Below, piece by piece: positions 26,401 through 35,533 of a stretch of 36,740 nucleotides of DNA. Under the pieces are notes generated by a model that worked only from the letters and a program-made list of their open reading frames with translations, did not search any database and was not told the DNA's origin. The stretch lies in contig JAFCCG010000003.1 of the NCBI GenBank assembly GCA_017610335.1, forward strand, positions 1 through 36,740, read 5' to 3'. Position 1 is the stretch's first letter. Each line of letters begins with the position of its first letter. The translations under genes and the position numbers were made by a program. This stretch comes from Chloroflexota bacterium. Lineage in GTDB: Archaea > Iainarchaeota > Iainarchaeia > Iainarchaeales > GCA-2688035.

Positions 26401-28194
26401 TTATTGCTTTTTTTGCCCTAGCAATGGCTTTTCAATATCAAGCTTTAGGCCAAGCTCTTTCAGCTGTTTTTCTGTTACTTCGCTTGGAGCTCCATCCATT
26501 AGCGAAACAGTTGCCTTGTTTTTTGGAAAAGCGATTACTTCACGAATACTGTCTTCTCCGGCCATTAAGGCAATAACCCTGTCAAGACCCAAAGCAATTC
26601 CACCATGCGGAGGCGCACCGTATTTAAAGGCACTTAGCAAAAAACCAAATTTGCTTTCGGCTTCCTGTTTGCTGATTCCCAAAGCATTAAACATCTTTTC
26701 CTGAACTTTTTCGTTGTGAATTCTGATGCTTCCACCGCCAACCTCCACACCGTTTAAAACCATATCATAAGCTTTTGCCTTTGCTTTTTCCGGTGCACTG
26801 TCAAGAAGTTTTAGGTCTTCATCTTTTGGAGAAGTGAACGGGTGATGCATTGCAACATATCTTTGCTCGTCATCATTCCAATCCAAAAGAGGAAAATCAT
26901 AAACCCAAAGGAAGTTCCATTTCTTTCCGTCGATTAAGTTAAGCTTTTGTCCAACTGCAAGGCGAACATAGCCCAAAGAATTACAGGCAATTTCCCATGA
27001 ATCTGCAATAAGCAAAATTAAATCCCCTTTCTTTGCCTTTGTTTTGGAAAGCAGTGCCTTTACGGTTTTTTCAGGCAGAAATTTTAAAATCTGACTTTCA
27101 ATTCCGGTGTCCTTAACCCAAACACTCATCAATCCTTTTGCCTTGTAAAGTTTTGCAATTTCAGTAAGCTTGTCAACATCTTTTTTTGACAATTTTTTAC
27201 AACCCTTTTCAACAACCAGGGCTTTTATTGCTCCTTTGACTTCAATTACCGAATTAAAAATTCCAAAATCTGTTCCCTTCAATTCATTTGTTACATCAGC
27301 AAGCTCCAATTCAAAACGGGTATCAGGCTTGTCTGAACCAAACTGATTCATTGCCTCTTCAAAAGACATTCGCGGAAAAGGAATTTTTACATTCAAGCCA
27401 AGCGACTGCTTGAAAACAAATGCCATACACCTTTCCATTAATTTCAAAACATCATTCTGTTCAACAAACGACATTTCCACATCAATTTGAGTAAATTCAA
27501 GCTGCCTGTCAGCCCTCAAATCCTCGTCCCTAAAGCATTTTACAATTTGGAAATATTTGTCAAAACCTGAAACCATTAGAATTTGCTTAAAGAGTTGCGG
27601 ACTCTGGGGCAAAGCAAAAAACTTTCCTGGATGAACACGGCTTGGAACAAGAAAATCTCTGGCACCCTCAGGCGTGCTCTTGGCAAGAATTGGCGTCTCA
27701 ATTTCCAAAAATCCTTCTTTGTCAAAAAAGTCACGAAATGCTTTTGCAACCTTGTGTCTTAAAATAATATTTTTCTGCAACTCAGGTCGCCTTAAATCCA
27801 AAAACCTGTATTTTAGCCTTTGGTCTTCTCCCGCCAAAAGATGCTTGTCGAGCTCTATTGGCAAAGGGGTTTCCGAAGGATTCAAAATTTCAAGCGTGGA
27901 AACATGCACTTCAATTTTGCCAGTGGTAATTTCCTTGTTTTCCGTTCCCTTTGGCCTTTTGCAAACCTTACCCTCTATCAGGACAACGAATTCTTTTCCA
28001 AGCTTTTCCGCCAGCTTGTGTGCATCCTTTGAGTCCTTTGGATTGAACACAACTTGAGTAACACCATACCTGTCGCGCAGGTCAATAAATATCAACTTGC
28101 CATGGTCTCTTCTTTTTGAAACCCAGCCCTGCAAAATTACCTTTTTGCCAATGGCTTTTTCAGAAAGCTGTCCACAAGTATTAGTTCTCTTCAT
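26401..28194 (-). CDS. aspS: Aspartyl-tRNA synthetase, bacterial type with GAD-like insertion
   Basis: 597 aa; GWVSKRRDHGKLIFIDLRDRYGVTQVV, LDLRRPELQKNIILRHK, CFRDEDLRADRQLEFTQIDVEMSF, GGIALGLDRVIALM. Confidence 0.95.
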   Translation of the reverse strand: MKRTNTCGQLSEKAIGKKVILQGWVSKRRDHGKLIFIDLRDRYGVTQVVFNPKDSKDAHKLAEKLGKEFVVLIEGKVCKRPKGTENKEITTGKIEVHVSTLEILNPSETPLPIELDKHLLAGEDQRLKYRFLDLRRPELQKNIILRHKVAKAFRDFFDKEGFLEIETPILAKSTPEGARDFLVPSRVHPGKFFALPQSPQLFKQILMVSGFDKYFQIVKCFRDEDLRADRQLEFTQIDVEMSFVEQNDVLKLMERCMAFVFKQSLGLNVKIPFPRMSFEEAMNQFGSDKPDTRFELELADVTNELKGTDFGIFNSVIEVKGAIKALVVEKGCKKLSKKDVDKLTEIAKLYKAKGLMSVWVKDTGIESQILKFLPEKTVKALLSKTKAKKGDLILLIADSWEIACNSLGYVRLAVGQKLNLIDGKKWNFLWVYDFPLLDWNDDEQRYVAMHHPFTSPKDEDLKLLDSAPEKAKAKAYDMVLNGVEVGGGSIRIHNEKVQEKMFNALGISKQEAESKFGFLLSAFKYGAPPHGGIALGLDRVIALMAGEDSIREVIAFPKNKATVSLMDGAPSEVTEKQLKELGLKLDIEKPLLGQKKQ

Positions 28195-28282
28195 AAAAAA
28201 TCATTTAAACTAAAGAAAAATTGCTAAAAAACGGTTATAAAGCTAATTGTTGCACAAACAAAAAGAATAGACGTATACATAA

Positions 28283-28930
28283 TTATTTCTTTCCTTTCCA
28301 TTCTTCCAAAAATTCTTTCACAAACAACTGTGTAAATTTATACCTGTGCTTTGCAATCTTTTGCGCGGTTTTTGTATTAAACTTTTCAGGGGTGATTTTG
28401 AAAATCTTTTTACGAAAATGCCCAAGACAGCCACCTTCATGTTTTTCATTGTTGCCCTTATAATTTTCCATTGAATCATACAAAGGCCGGCCCATTTCTC
28501 CGCCTCTTGAAAAAATCCTTGCAATTGCAATTGCACCAAGGGTTTCCAGCCTGTCGGCGTCCTGCAAAACCTTTCCTTCAAGGCTTTTTGGAATTTTTCC
28601 TTTCTTGAACCGGTGCAAGAAAATTGCTTCCTTTACGATTGGAATTTTTTCCTTTGGAAAGCTTGTTTCCAGCAAAATTTTTTCAGCTTCTTCAGCCCCC
28701 TTATCCGCATGACAGCCTATTTTTCCGGAGTCCTCCATTTCCCTTGCAATATCATGCAGAATTGCCGCAGCCTGCACTGTTTCCAAATCAGCACCTTCCT
28801 TTTCTGCAATTTTTACAGCAAACTTGAGAACCCTTTCAGTGTGATCAAAGCCGTGCGCTCCAAAACCCTTAAAGAAAGGCAACGCCATTTTTTTCAGTTC
28901 AACAAGTTTTGATTTTTCCATAGCAGTCAT
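28283..28930 (-). CDS. HD-domain phosphohydrolase
   Basis: 215 aa; HGFDHTERVLKFAVKIA, AAILHDIARE, LQDADRLETLG. Confidence 0.92.
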   Translation of the reverse strand: MTAMEKSKLVELKKMALPFFKGFGAHGFDHTERVLKFAVKIAEKEGADLETVQAAAILHDIAREMEDSGKIGCHADKGAEEAEKILLETSFPKEKIPIVKEAIFLHRFKKGKIPKSLEGKVLQDADRLETLGAIAIARIFSRGGEMGRPLYDSMENYKGNNEKHEGGCLGHFRKKIFKITPEKFNTKTAQKIAKHRYKFTQLFVKEFLEEWKGKK

Positions 28931-28939
28931 TTTCCAACC

Positions 28940-29920
28940 TCACGCATACTCCGAAATCGTTTTTTGCCCTTTTTCGCTCAAAGGTCTTGCCGTTATGCCA
29001 AGCCTTCTTTGCATATAGGAAGCCAGTTCCCTTTCTTTGCCGTGCATTGTTACCACAAGCTTTGGCTCTGCCTGCTTTGTGTAATCCATTAGCTGTTGGA
29101 AGTCTGCGTGATCGCTTAGGGGGAAAATTTTGTTAAAGCCGTTTCTGAAATTCCAGCCGGTTGCCATTCCTGAAAAAATCTTTTTGTGCAGGGAAAATTC
29201 AAGAACCTGCAGCATGTTGTGATTGACAAGAGATGGAGGCATTATCAAAACATTGCTGTCATGAAGGTTGTGGTCAAGCTTTAGGAAATTGCCAAGCTTT
29301 GTGCCATGGCTTTCGTAAACCTTGTTGTTGTCGTAAACAGATTCATGCACCAGTGGGGCAATGCCTGCATATTCGTTCACTACTTTGGTGAGCTCTTGGG
29401 CTTTTCCAAGAGAATAACCTGCGAGAACAACAAAACCCTGTTTGGTTTTTTCTTTTACAAAATTTCCAATTTGTTGATATACGTCTTCGCGTGCAGGAAA
29501 AGAATAACATGGCTGTCCAAAAGTGCTTTCAATAACTAAAATGTCACATTTTAATGGCAAGGCTCCTTTTTGAATGATGCTATCCTGTGTTTTGAAATCA
29601 TTGGTTACTGTAACTGTTTTGGTTCCTTCTACAAGAACCTGCGCGCTTCCAAGAATGTGACCTGAATTGTGAAGGCTTATTGTTGAGTCTCCAAAAGAAA
29701 ATTTTTTGTTAAATTTTAATGAGTTAAAATTTCCTTCTTTTTTATATCTGCTTTTAATTATTGCCTTTGTTTCAGGAGTGCAAACATATTCGGTAACCTT
29801 GTTTGTTGCAACATGATCTGAATGACCGTGTGAAATAACAGCTTTTTCAGCTTTACAGCTGGCCTTTGCGTCAATAGGAACATTTCCTACAAAAAGGGCT
29901 TTGTTTGAATGAATTTGCAT
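28940..29920 (-). CDS. Beta-CASP metallo-beta-lactamase nuclease-like (mRNA 3'-end processing/exonuclease family)
   Basis: 326 aa; AVISHGHSDHVATN, NSGHILGSAQVLVEG, VTNDF, IESTFG, PLSDHADFQQLM, VVTMHG. Confidence 0.88.
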   Translation of the reverse strand: MQIHSNKALFVGNVPIDAKASCKAEKAVISHGHSDHVATNKVTEYVCTPETKAIIKSRYKKEGNFNSLKFNKKFSFGDSTISLHNSGHILGSAQVLVEGTKTVTVTNDFKTQDSIIQKGALPLKCDILVIESTFGQPCYSFPAREDVYQQIGNFVKEKTKQGFVVLAGYSLGKAQELTKVVNEYAGIAPLVHESVYDNNKVYESHGTKLGNFLKLDHNLHDSNVLIMPPSLVNHNMLQVLEFSLHKKIFSGMATGWNFRNGFNKIFPLSDHADFQQLMDYTKQAEPKLVVTMHGKERELASYMQRRLGITARPLSEKGQKTISEYA

Positions 29921-30015
29921 TGTGTTAATAATAGAGCTTAATGGAATAAAAATGCTTGGCTAAAACTGAGCAGAAAGAATTAAAACCAAGTTTAGCATTA
30001 TTATAGTGTTGTTTT

Positions 30016-31146
30016 ATGACTAGTGCTGAAAGAGTTGTTGGTGAAATAGGTGAAAAAATAAATGAATTGCAGGCAGGTTTAAGCAGGCAACCTTGGAGAA
30101 CTGCAAGCAAAACTGTTTTTACAAATGCTTTGGATAAAAGTATTGGAAACATTCAGAACATTAACAAATTGTTTGAAGATCTTGTTGAAAATATTGAAAA
30201 AGACCCAAAGGAAGGAAGCCCTGACCTCAGGCCTTTTTTGAAAGAAGTTGAAAAGCTTTTGGCAATGCTTGAAAAAAATTTGAAATTTGAAAAGCAAAAG
30301 AAAAGCAACGCAAAAACTGTAAATGTGCTTGAAAAAGAAGAAATTCCAGAACTTTATGCAGATCTTGAGCAAAGAATTCTTGGAATGCTTTTGAAGGCAA
30401 GATATTCACTTGAAAGAGCTTCAATCTTTTTGCGAAGAGAAGGCTTTACGCCATTAACAGGAAATGGAACGGCAAAACAAGTAATGCAAATCCTTGAAAG
30501 AAAAGAAGATGAATTACAAGAGCTTAGGGGAAAATACGAGGACATCAGGAAAAAAAGCTATCTTGGATATTTTGAAGAAGACAGTATTGCCGATTTAGAA
30601 CACGAACTTGGAGACATTGGAAGAAAAATGGCTTTGAGCGCTGACGAGGTTGGAAAAACAATCACATTCCACAAAAGCCAGGTTGAATATGTTGAAAACA
30701 GCTATGCTGAATTAAAGCAAAAAATCGATTCTTTGGAAGAGCTCTTTTTTGTTTACAGTGAAAAATCAGGCGAGCTAATAAAAAATTTGAAAAAAGAAAG
30801 AGATTATGCAAAAAGTGTTGTTTTAGATGTAGAACACGAAACCTTGCAGCTTAGAAGTTCTTACACAAACGAGCTTTTGGGACTGCAGGAAAACAAACTT
30901 GCTGCAAAAGCAGAGGCTGAAAAAAAGTTTGCGGCAGAATTAAAAAAACTTCACAGACAGGTTTCAGAACAATCTGATTTAGTCAGACATTTTAGAAAAA
31001 TAGCCGAAGACAAACTCAAAAAAGAGCATGGTTTGGAAGAACAAGTAAAAAAACTTTCATTGCTTTTAAAAACAAAAGAAAAACATGATACAGTAAAAAA
31101 ACAATTACTTAAAAAAACACGAAAAACTTTAAAGAAAAAAAAGTAA
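30016..31146 (+). CDS. Long coiled-coil protein, 376 aa
   Basis: Heptad-rich Glu/Lys/Leu composition throughout; no catalytic motif seen. Confidence 0.75.
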   Translation: MTSAERVVGEIGEKINELQAGLSRQPWRTASKTVFTNALDKSIGNIQNINKLFEDLVENIEKDPKEGSPDLRPFLKEVEKLLAMLEKNLKFEKQKKSNAKTVNVLEKEEIPELYADLEQRILGMLLKARYSLERASIFLRREGFTPLTGNGTAKQVMQILERKEDELQELRGKYEDIRKKSYLGYFEEDSIADLEHELGDIGRKMALSADEVGKTITFHKSQVEYVENSYAELKQKIDSLEELFFVYSEKSGELIKNLKKERDYAKSVVLDVEHETLQLRSSYTNELLGLQENKLAAKAEAEKKFAAELKKLHRQVSEQSDLVRHFRKIAEDKLKKEHGLEEQVKKLSLLLKTKEKHDTVKKQLLKKTRKTLKKKK

Positions 31147-31149
31147 ATA

Positions 31150-31578
31150 TCACAATGAAAATCCATCATCTCCTGATTCCTTTGGAACAAAAGAACCTGG
31201 TTTGAATAGTCTGTTTATTATGAGTTCTGACCATTTTTGGGAAAGTTTTTCTTTTTCGACTTTGAGACGCTCCTCGTTTAAGCTTCCAAAGTCTTTTTCT
31301 TCAATTACTTTGATAATTTTTAATTCGCCTCTCATTTCAATTTCAATAAGCTTGTTCAAAAGCGCCTGAATTTTAAAATCAAGCTCGTCATACAAAACAA
31401 ATACAAAAACAAAATCAGCCTCTCCTTCAATAGCATGAACTGCAGCAGGAATGTCTTCCGGAAAAGGCACAAAAATTGTGTCAAGCTCTAAATCGGCAAT
31501 TTGCCCTGCAATCCTTTCTTCAAGCTCTGGAAAAAAGTTAATTCCTGTTTTTGAATCCGATACAAGAAAAATGTGCAT
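31150..31578 (-). CDS. Archaeal riboflavin synthase/lumazine synthase-like protein (tentative)
   Basis: 142 aa; IPAAVHAIEGEADFVFVFVLYDELD and C-terminal WSELIINRLFKPGSFVPKESGDDGF resemble archaeal RibC-type proteins. Confidence 0.4.
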   Translation of the reverse strand: MHIFLVSDSKTGINFFPELEERIAGQIADLELDTIFVPFPEDIPAAVHAIEGEADFVFVFVLYDELDFKIQALLNKLIEIEMRGELKIIKVIEEKDFGSLNEERLKVEKEKLSQKWSELIINRLFKPGSFVPKESGDDGFSL

Positions 31579-31612
31579 TTAAATATAGTACTTCACAAAA
31601 CTATTTTAGGGT

Positions 31613-32044
31613 TTGCATTCCAACAAAAGGATTAACTTAAAGAAGAATATTACTATGTTTGAAAGGAAAAAAACAAAAGCGATAAGGGTTAGCACAATCC
31701 ACTATAAAGGCCCTGAAAGAAGAACAGGCAAAGCAGACAGAAGGCTTGGAGGAGACAGAAGAAAACAGGGCGAAAGGCGCAAGAAAAGGGAAAGGATTCT
31801 GGTAAAAAAAGACCTTGGGGAAACAATTTCACAGACTTTTTGGAAAGAAATGCAGATTTTAAGGACGTATCCAAACCAGAAGTATAGCCTTCCATGGAAA
31901 TCAAAAATCAAAGGCTATGTCATTTTTAGAAATGGAAAATTTTACATTTTTACTGAAAGGCGCTTTCCAGAAGAAAGGCGCTCTGGCAAAGCCAGAAGAA
32001 GCAATGAAAGAAAAACAACAGAAGTGATTAAAAGAGGGAAATAA
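31613..32044 (+). CDS. Arg-rich protein with ERR/DRR repeats (start possibly ATG at 31655)
   Basis: PERRTGKADRRLGGDRRKQGERRKKRER and ERRFPEERRSGKARRSNERK. Confidence 0.7.
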   Translation: MHSNKRINLKKNITMFERKKTKAIRVSTIHYKGPERRTGKADRRLGGDRRKQGERRKKRERILVKKDLGETISQTFWKEMQILRTYPNQKYSLPWKSKIKGYVIFRNGKFYIFTERRFPEERRSGKARRSNERKTTEVIKRGK

Positions 32045-32128
32045 AAACCTGCAAAAGCTATTTAAATAAGATTCGATTTACTTAATACAAAGAATTTGTT
32101 TAATAAAAAATTATTGAGAATGTTTTAA

Positions 32129-33652
32129 ATGGCTGACTTTGACAAATTTGATGACCCATTATATAGCGGAGATGTAGAATTTGAAAACGAAAGTCCAATC
32201 GGGCAGGTAACAGGAGCAATAGGTCCATTGAAAAAATTCCTACCAGCCATAATTGCATTAATAGTAATTGCGGTAATTGCATTCCTTGCATATGACTTTT
32301 TTATTGGCAGTGTGCTTTCTGCAACAATAACAATTCAGAACATTGAAGGCAAAATGCTGAACGAAAATACCATCAAGCTTTATGCCGAAGGGCAAGAAGA
32401 ACCAATGTTTTCTGACTCGGATTCTTCAATTTACGATATGCAACTCAAGCCAGGAACCTACAGGTATGTTGTTACAGTAAATGGCTACGATACAGCAAAA
32501 AGCTCTTTCACCATAAGCAGTGAAGACAAAGAGCCTATAATTAAAGTAAAAAAAGACTTTGACATTGATATAATCAACTTTGAACAAAACTTTCCTGAAA
32601 AACTCTATGCAGGAAGCAAAAGTACTTTTTCTATAAAGCTGAAAAACAATTCTGACAATATTGCAGAAAATGTTGAACTTGTAGCAGAAGACGACATTGA
32701 AAAATGGGTAACTGCAACCGTTGGCACAATTCAGCCAAATTCAACAAAAGACGTGGAAATTGAAATCACTGTTCCGCAAAATGCAGAGATAAATGATGAA
32801 GACGAAGGAGACCAAAAAACAGCAGCTGTCAGAGTAAAATATATAACAAAAAAAAGCAACGCAGACTTTATCCTTTACCCAAACCCTGCAGCCAAAATGG
32901 ACCTTGACGAGGCAAGCTTTGGTGCAAAGGCAGGAGAAAAAGACCAGGACACAATAGGAATTGAAAACAACAACAAGTTTCCAATAGAAGATCTTACACT
33001 TACTATTGAAATAACAAGCGCAACAAACAATTCTAAAAACGAAATAGAACAATGGTTTCAGTTTACAGAAGTGGCAAACAGGCCAAATCCACAGGAAATT
33101 GAAATCACACGCATTGAGGCAAGAGGAGATGTAGAAAAAGAACTTCAGATAATTATTCCAATAACTGCACAAAAAGAAGACGATATAAAAGGAAACATTA
33201 TCCTAAATGCACCATATCTTGCAGAACCAATAAAAAGAACACTAACCCTTGACGTTACAGAAGGGGCAGACTATGGCGTGAGTATTTCTGTTTCGCCAAG
33301 AAGCCCCATAGAAATTGAATGGGATGAAACAATCGGCAATTACGAGGAAAAAATTATTGATATCAAAGCAAAAAATACAGGAAAGCTTGACCTTGAAAAC
33401 ATTGTGTTTTCAGTTGCAAACAACGTAATTTGCGACACAGAATGGCTCTTGCTTATAGAAAACACGATTGACAGCCTTCAAGCAGGAGAAACCGAAACAA
33501 TAAAAGCAAAATTAAGCGCACCAATTTCAATGCGTGGAAGAGAATCCTCAAAACACTGCAACATCCGCTACAGATACGACAATCCAACAATAACAGGAAT
33601 TTACGTTGAAAAAGATCTTATAGACTTTATAGAAGTCGTGCCCGAGCCGTAA
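32129..33652 (+). CDS. Membrane-anchored extracellular protein with tandem Ig-like (CARDB/NEW3-type) domains
   Basis: 507 aa; N-terminal TM AIIALIVIAVIAFLAYDFFIG followed by repeated FSIKLKNNSDNIAENVEL / IDIKAKNTGKLDLENIVF strands. Confidence 0.8.
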   Translation: MADFDKFDDPLYSGDVEFENESPIGQVTGAIGPLKKFLPAIIALIVIAVIAFLAYDFFIGSVLSATITIQNIEGKMLNENTIKLYAEGQEEPMFSDSDSSIYDMQLKPGTYRYVVTVNGYDTAKSSFTISSEDKEPIIKVKKDFDIDIINFEQNFPEKLYAGSKSTFSIKLKNNSDNIAENVELVAEDDIEKWVTATVGTIQPNSTKDVEIEITVPQNAEINDEDEGDQKTAAVRVKYITKKSNADFILYPNPAAKMDLDEASFGAKAGEKDQDTIGIENNNKFPIEDLTLTIEITSATNNSKNEIEQWFQFTEVANRPNPQEIEITRIEARGDVEKELQIIIPITAQKEDDIKGNIILNAPYLAEPIKRTLTLDVTEGADYGVSISVSPRSPIEIEWDETIGNYEEKIIDIKAKNTGKLDLENIVFSVANNVICDTEWLLLIENTIDSLQAGETETIKAKLSAPISMRGRESSKHCNIRYRYDNPTITGIYVEKDLIDFIEVVPEP

Positions 33653-33655
33653 AAA

Positions 33656-34060
33656 TTACAAGTTATTTTTAACAAGCTCTTTAAGACTTTCAGGCGCCTC
33701 AAAATCATTTGACAAAAACTCGTCCTTGCCAATCCATTTGCTGCTTGCAATGCTTTCATTGCTTTTATGCGGCAAAATCACGCTTGCATCCGAGGAAGCC
33801 TTGCATTTGAAAACAGTGCAAACCGAAAGGTTTCCGTCACTAACTCGGTTAAACCAATAAACACCAACAGGCTTTTCCACTTCAACATCAAGGGCGGTTT
33901 CCTCCTTTACCTCACGGCAAAGGGTCTGCATTGGCTCTTCGCCATCCTCAACCTTTCCACCAGGCAAATCCCAAAGCTTTTTTCTGCCAATCTCAAGTTC
34001 TAAGGCAAGAAATTTGCCATCCCTTTCAATCAATGCTTTCATTGCAGCTATTGCAGCCAT
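33656..34060 (-). CDS. NUDIX hydrolase
   Basis: 134 aa; GGKVEDGEEPMQTLCREVKEETALDVE (Nudix box). Confidence 0.93.
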   Translation of the reverse strand: MAAIAAMKALIERDGKFLALELEIGRKKLWDLPGGKVEDGEEPMQTLCREVKEETALDVEVEKPVGVYWFNRVSDGNLSVCTVFKCKASSDASVILPHKSNESIASSKWIGKDEFLSNDFEAPESLKELVKNNL

Positions 34061-34190
34061 AGAAAAAATTAGGGTAAGGAATATTTAAAAAGGAAACTAA
34101 AAGGTATGATATAAAAAGCCTTGCAAGAACAGAATAGCCACTGAATGGGCATTAACCTGAAGTTAGTAACCTCTAAAATCTAAAGGCACT

Positions 34191-34226
34191 AAAGCCGAAA
34201 ACTTTTTTATTATAATATAATAGTAT
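34191..34226. repeat. Upstream repeat copy A of duplicated cassette
   Basis: aaagccgaaaacttttttattataatataatagtat; 33/36 identical to 35004-35039. Confidence 0.85.
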
Positions 34227-34320
34227 TACGTAAGGAATAAACGAGTAACTAATCAGTAAAAGCAAAACAAAAGGTTTAAATACTTTTTAGTAGCTATTAT
34301 TTATTAGTTAATAACTTTTA

Positions 34321-34605
34321 GTGATGTTTATGTTAAAGACCATTCAAAAGCTGGAGCACGCCCCTACACTTAACACCGTTCTGATGGTTGAGAATACCTT
34401 AAAGAACATGCAGGAAAGCGTTATCACTGTCGCAGAGCTTAAAAGGAAACTGCCAAAACAGGTTAACCACAACACCATAAAAGTAATTCTCGAATATCTT
34501 GAAGAAAGCAACAAGATTGCGGTAAGCATGAGGGGCATTACCTGGATTCACAATCCCAACCAAAAGCTGAGGGCAGCAGCAATATCAAGAGGTCTTGAAC
34601 TATGA
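34321..34605 (+). CDS. Winged-helix regulator / putative antitoxin, copy A
   Basis: 94 aa; PTLNTVLMVENTLKN..HNTIKVILEYLEESNKIAVSMRGITWI; ATGA overlap with toxin reading frame. Confidence 0.75.
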   Translation: MMFMLKTIQKLEHAPTLNTVLMVENTLKNMQESVITVAELKRKLPKQVNHNTIKVILEYLEESNKIAVSMRGITWIHNPNQKLRAAAISRGLEL

Positions 34606-34955
34606 AGACTGTAAGAGTTGTCCTTTCTCCAGAAGCTGAAGAAGTCTATAATTACTTGAACAAGGAAGCACCAGTATCCAAAACCGAGAGAACAATATTG
34701 AAAGCCATAAACCAAAAGAAAGAGCTCATAAAGCAAAACCCTCACTAGGGTAGCCCTGTCGGGAAAAAAGCAATTCCAAGAGAGTACAAGGAAAAATATG
34801 GAATAACAAACCTATTCCATGTAGAGCTTCCAAACTACTGGAGAATGTTCTACTCGCTGACAGACAGCGAAACAAAGATTGAAATAATTGCATTTGTGCT
34901 TGATTTGATAGACCACCCGGCATACAACAAAAAGTTTGGTTACAAGAAAAAATAA
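34602..34955 (+). pseudogene. RelE/ParE-like toxin, copy A, interrupted by in-frame TAG at codon 49
   Basis: MKTVRVVLSPEAEEVYNYLNKEAPVSKTERTILKAINQKKELIKQNPH*GSPVGKKAIPREYKEKYGITNLFHVELPNYWRMFYSLTDSETKIEIIAFVLDLIDHPAYNKKFGYKKK, single frame; TAG at 34746-34748. Confidence 0.75.
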
Positions 34956-35003
34956 AGCAAGTTTTGCACCCCGAAATTAGTAGCCCCTACCGCAAAGGCC
35001 TTC

Positions 35004-35039
35004 AAAGCCGAATAATTTTTTACTATAATATAATAGTAT
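35004..35039. repeat. Upstream repeat copy B of duplicated cassette
   Basis: aaagccgaataattttttactataatataatagtat. Confidence 0.85.
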
Positions 35040-35148
35040 AGCGGTAAACATTTATGCATAGCGAAATCAGATGTAGACGAATTAGAAAACTTTAAAAACA
35101 CTTAGGTAATAAGTATATTATAGGTAATAAATTTATATAGGTGGTTTT

Positions 35149-35418
35149 ATGGTTACAAAAACTATTCAGGTTTTGCACTACCCTACACTCAAAACTGTTC
35201 TTATGGTTGAAGAAACACTTAAGGAAGCGAAAGAACCTCTTTCAAGGTACGAAATAATGAAGAGATCTGACAAAAAGATAATGAGGCAAACGCTGAATAC
35301 AATACTTGCATATCTCGAAAAAAGAGGCATGGTATTGGACAGTGAAAAAGGCATAATCTGGACTTATACCCCCCCAACAAAGATGAAGAAATGGCTCAAG
35401 GACAGCGTTGAAGTATGA
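35149..35418 (+). CDS. Winged-helix regulator / putative antitoxin, copy B
   Basis: 89 aa paralog of 34321-34605: TIQVLHYPTLKTVLMVEETLKEA..RQTLNTILAYLEKRGMVLDSEKGIIWT. Confidence 0.75.
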   Translation: MVTKTIQVLHYPTLKTVLMVEETLKEAKEPLSRYEIMKRSDKKIMRQTLNTILAYLEKRGMVLDSEKGIIWTYTPPTKMKKWLKDSVEV

Positions 35419-35533
35419 AAGCAAGAGTCAGACTTATTGAGCAAGGCCTCGGCAAGAAATAGAAATATTCTGCTTTATTCTAATAATAGATTCCAATCCA
35501 GATTACGACAAAAGATTCAAAAAAAAGAGATAA
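35415..35533 (+). pseudogene. Remnant of RelE/ParE-like toxin, copy B, with large internal deletion and frameshift
   Basis: ATGA overlap start MKARVRLIEQ; other frame encodes QEIEIFCFILIIDSNPDYDKRFKKKR*, matching copy A C-terminus TKIEIIAFVLDLIDHPAYNKKFGYKKK. Confidence 0.65.

Noticed and set aside
32741-33172. 143-aa Cys/Phe-rich minus-strand ORF inside the Ig-like surface protein
   Set aside because: Antisense composition artefact.
34093-34190. Possible tRNA or structured RNA before the first wHTH cassette
   Set aside because: No cloverleaf could be folded; the segment is better explained as part of the duplicated upstream repeat.
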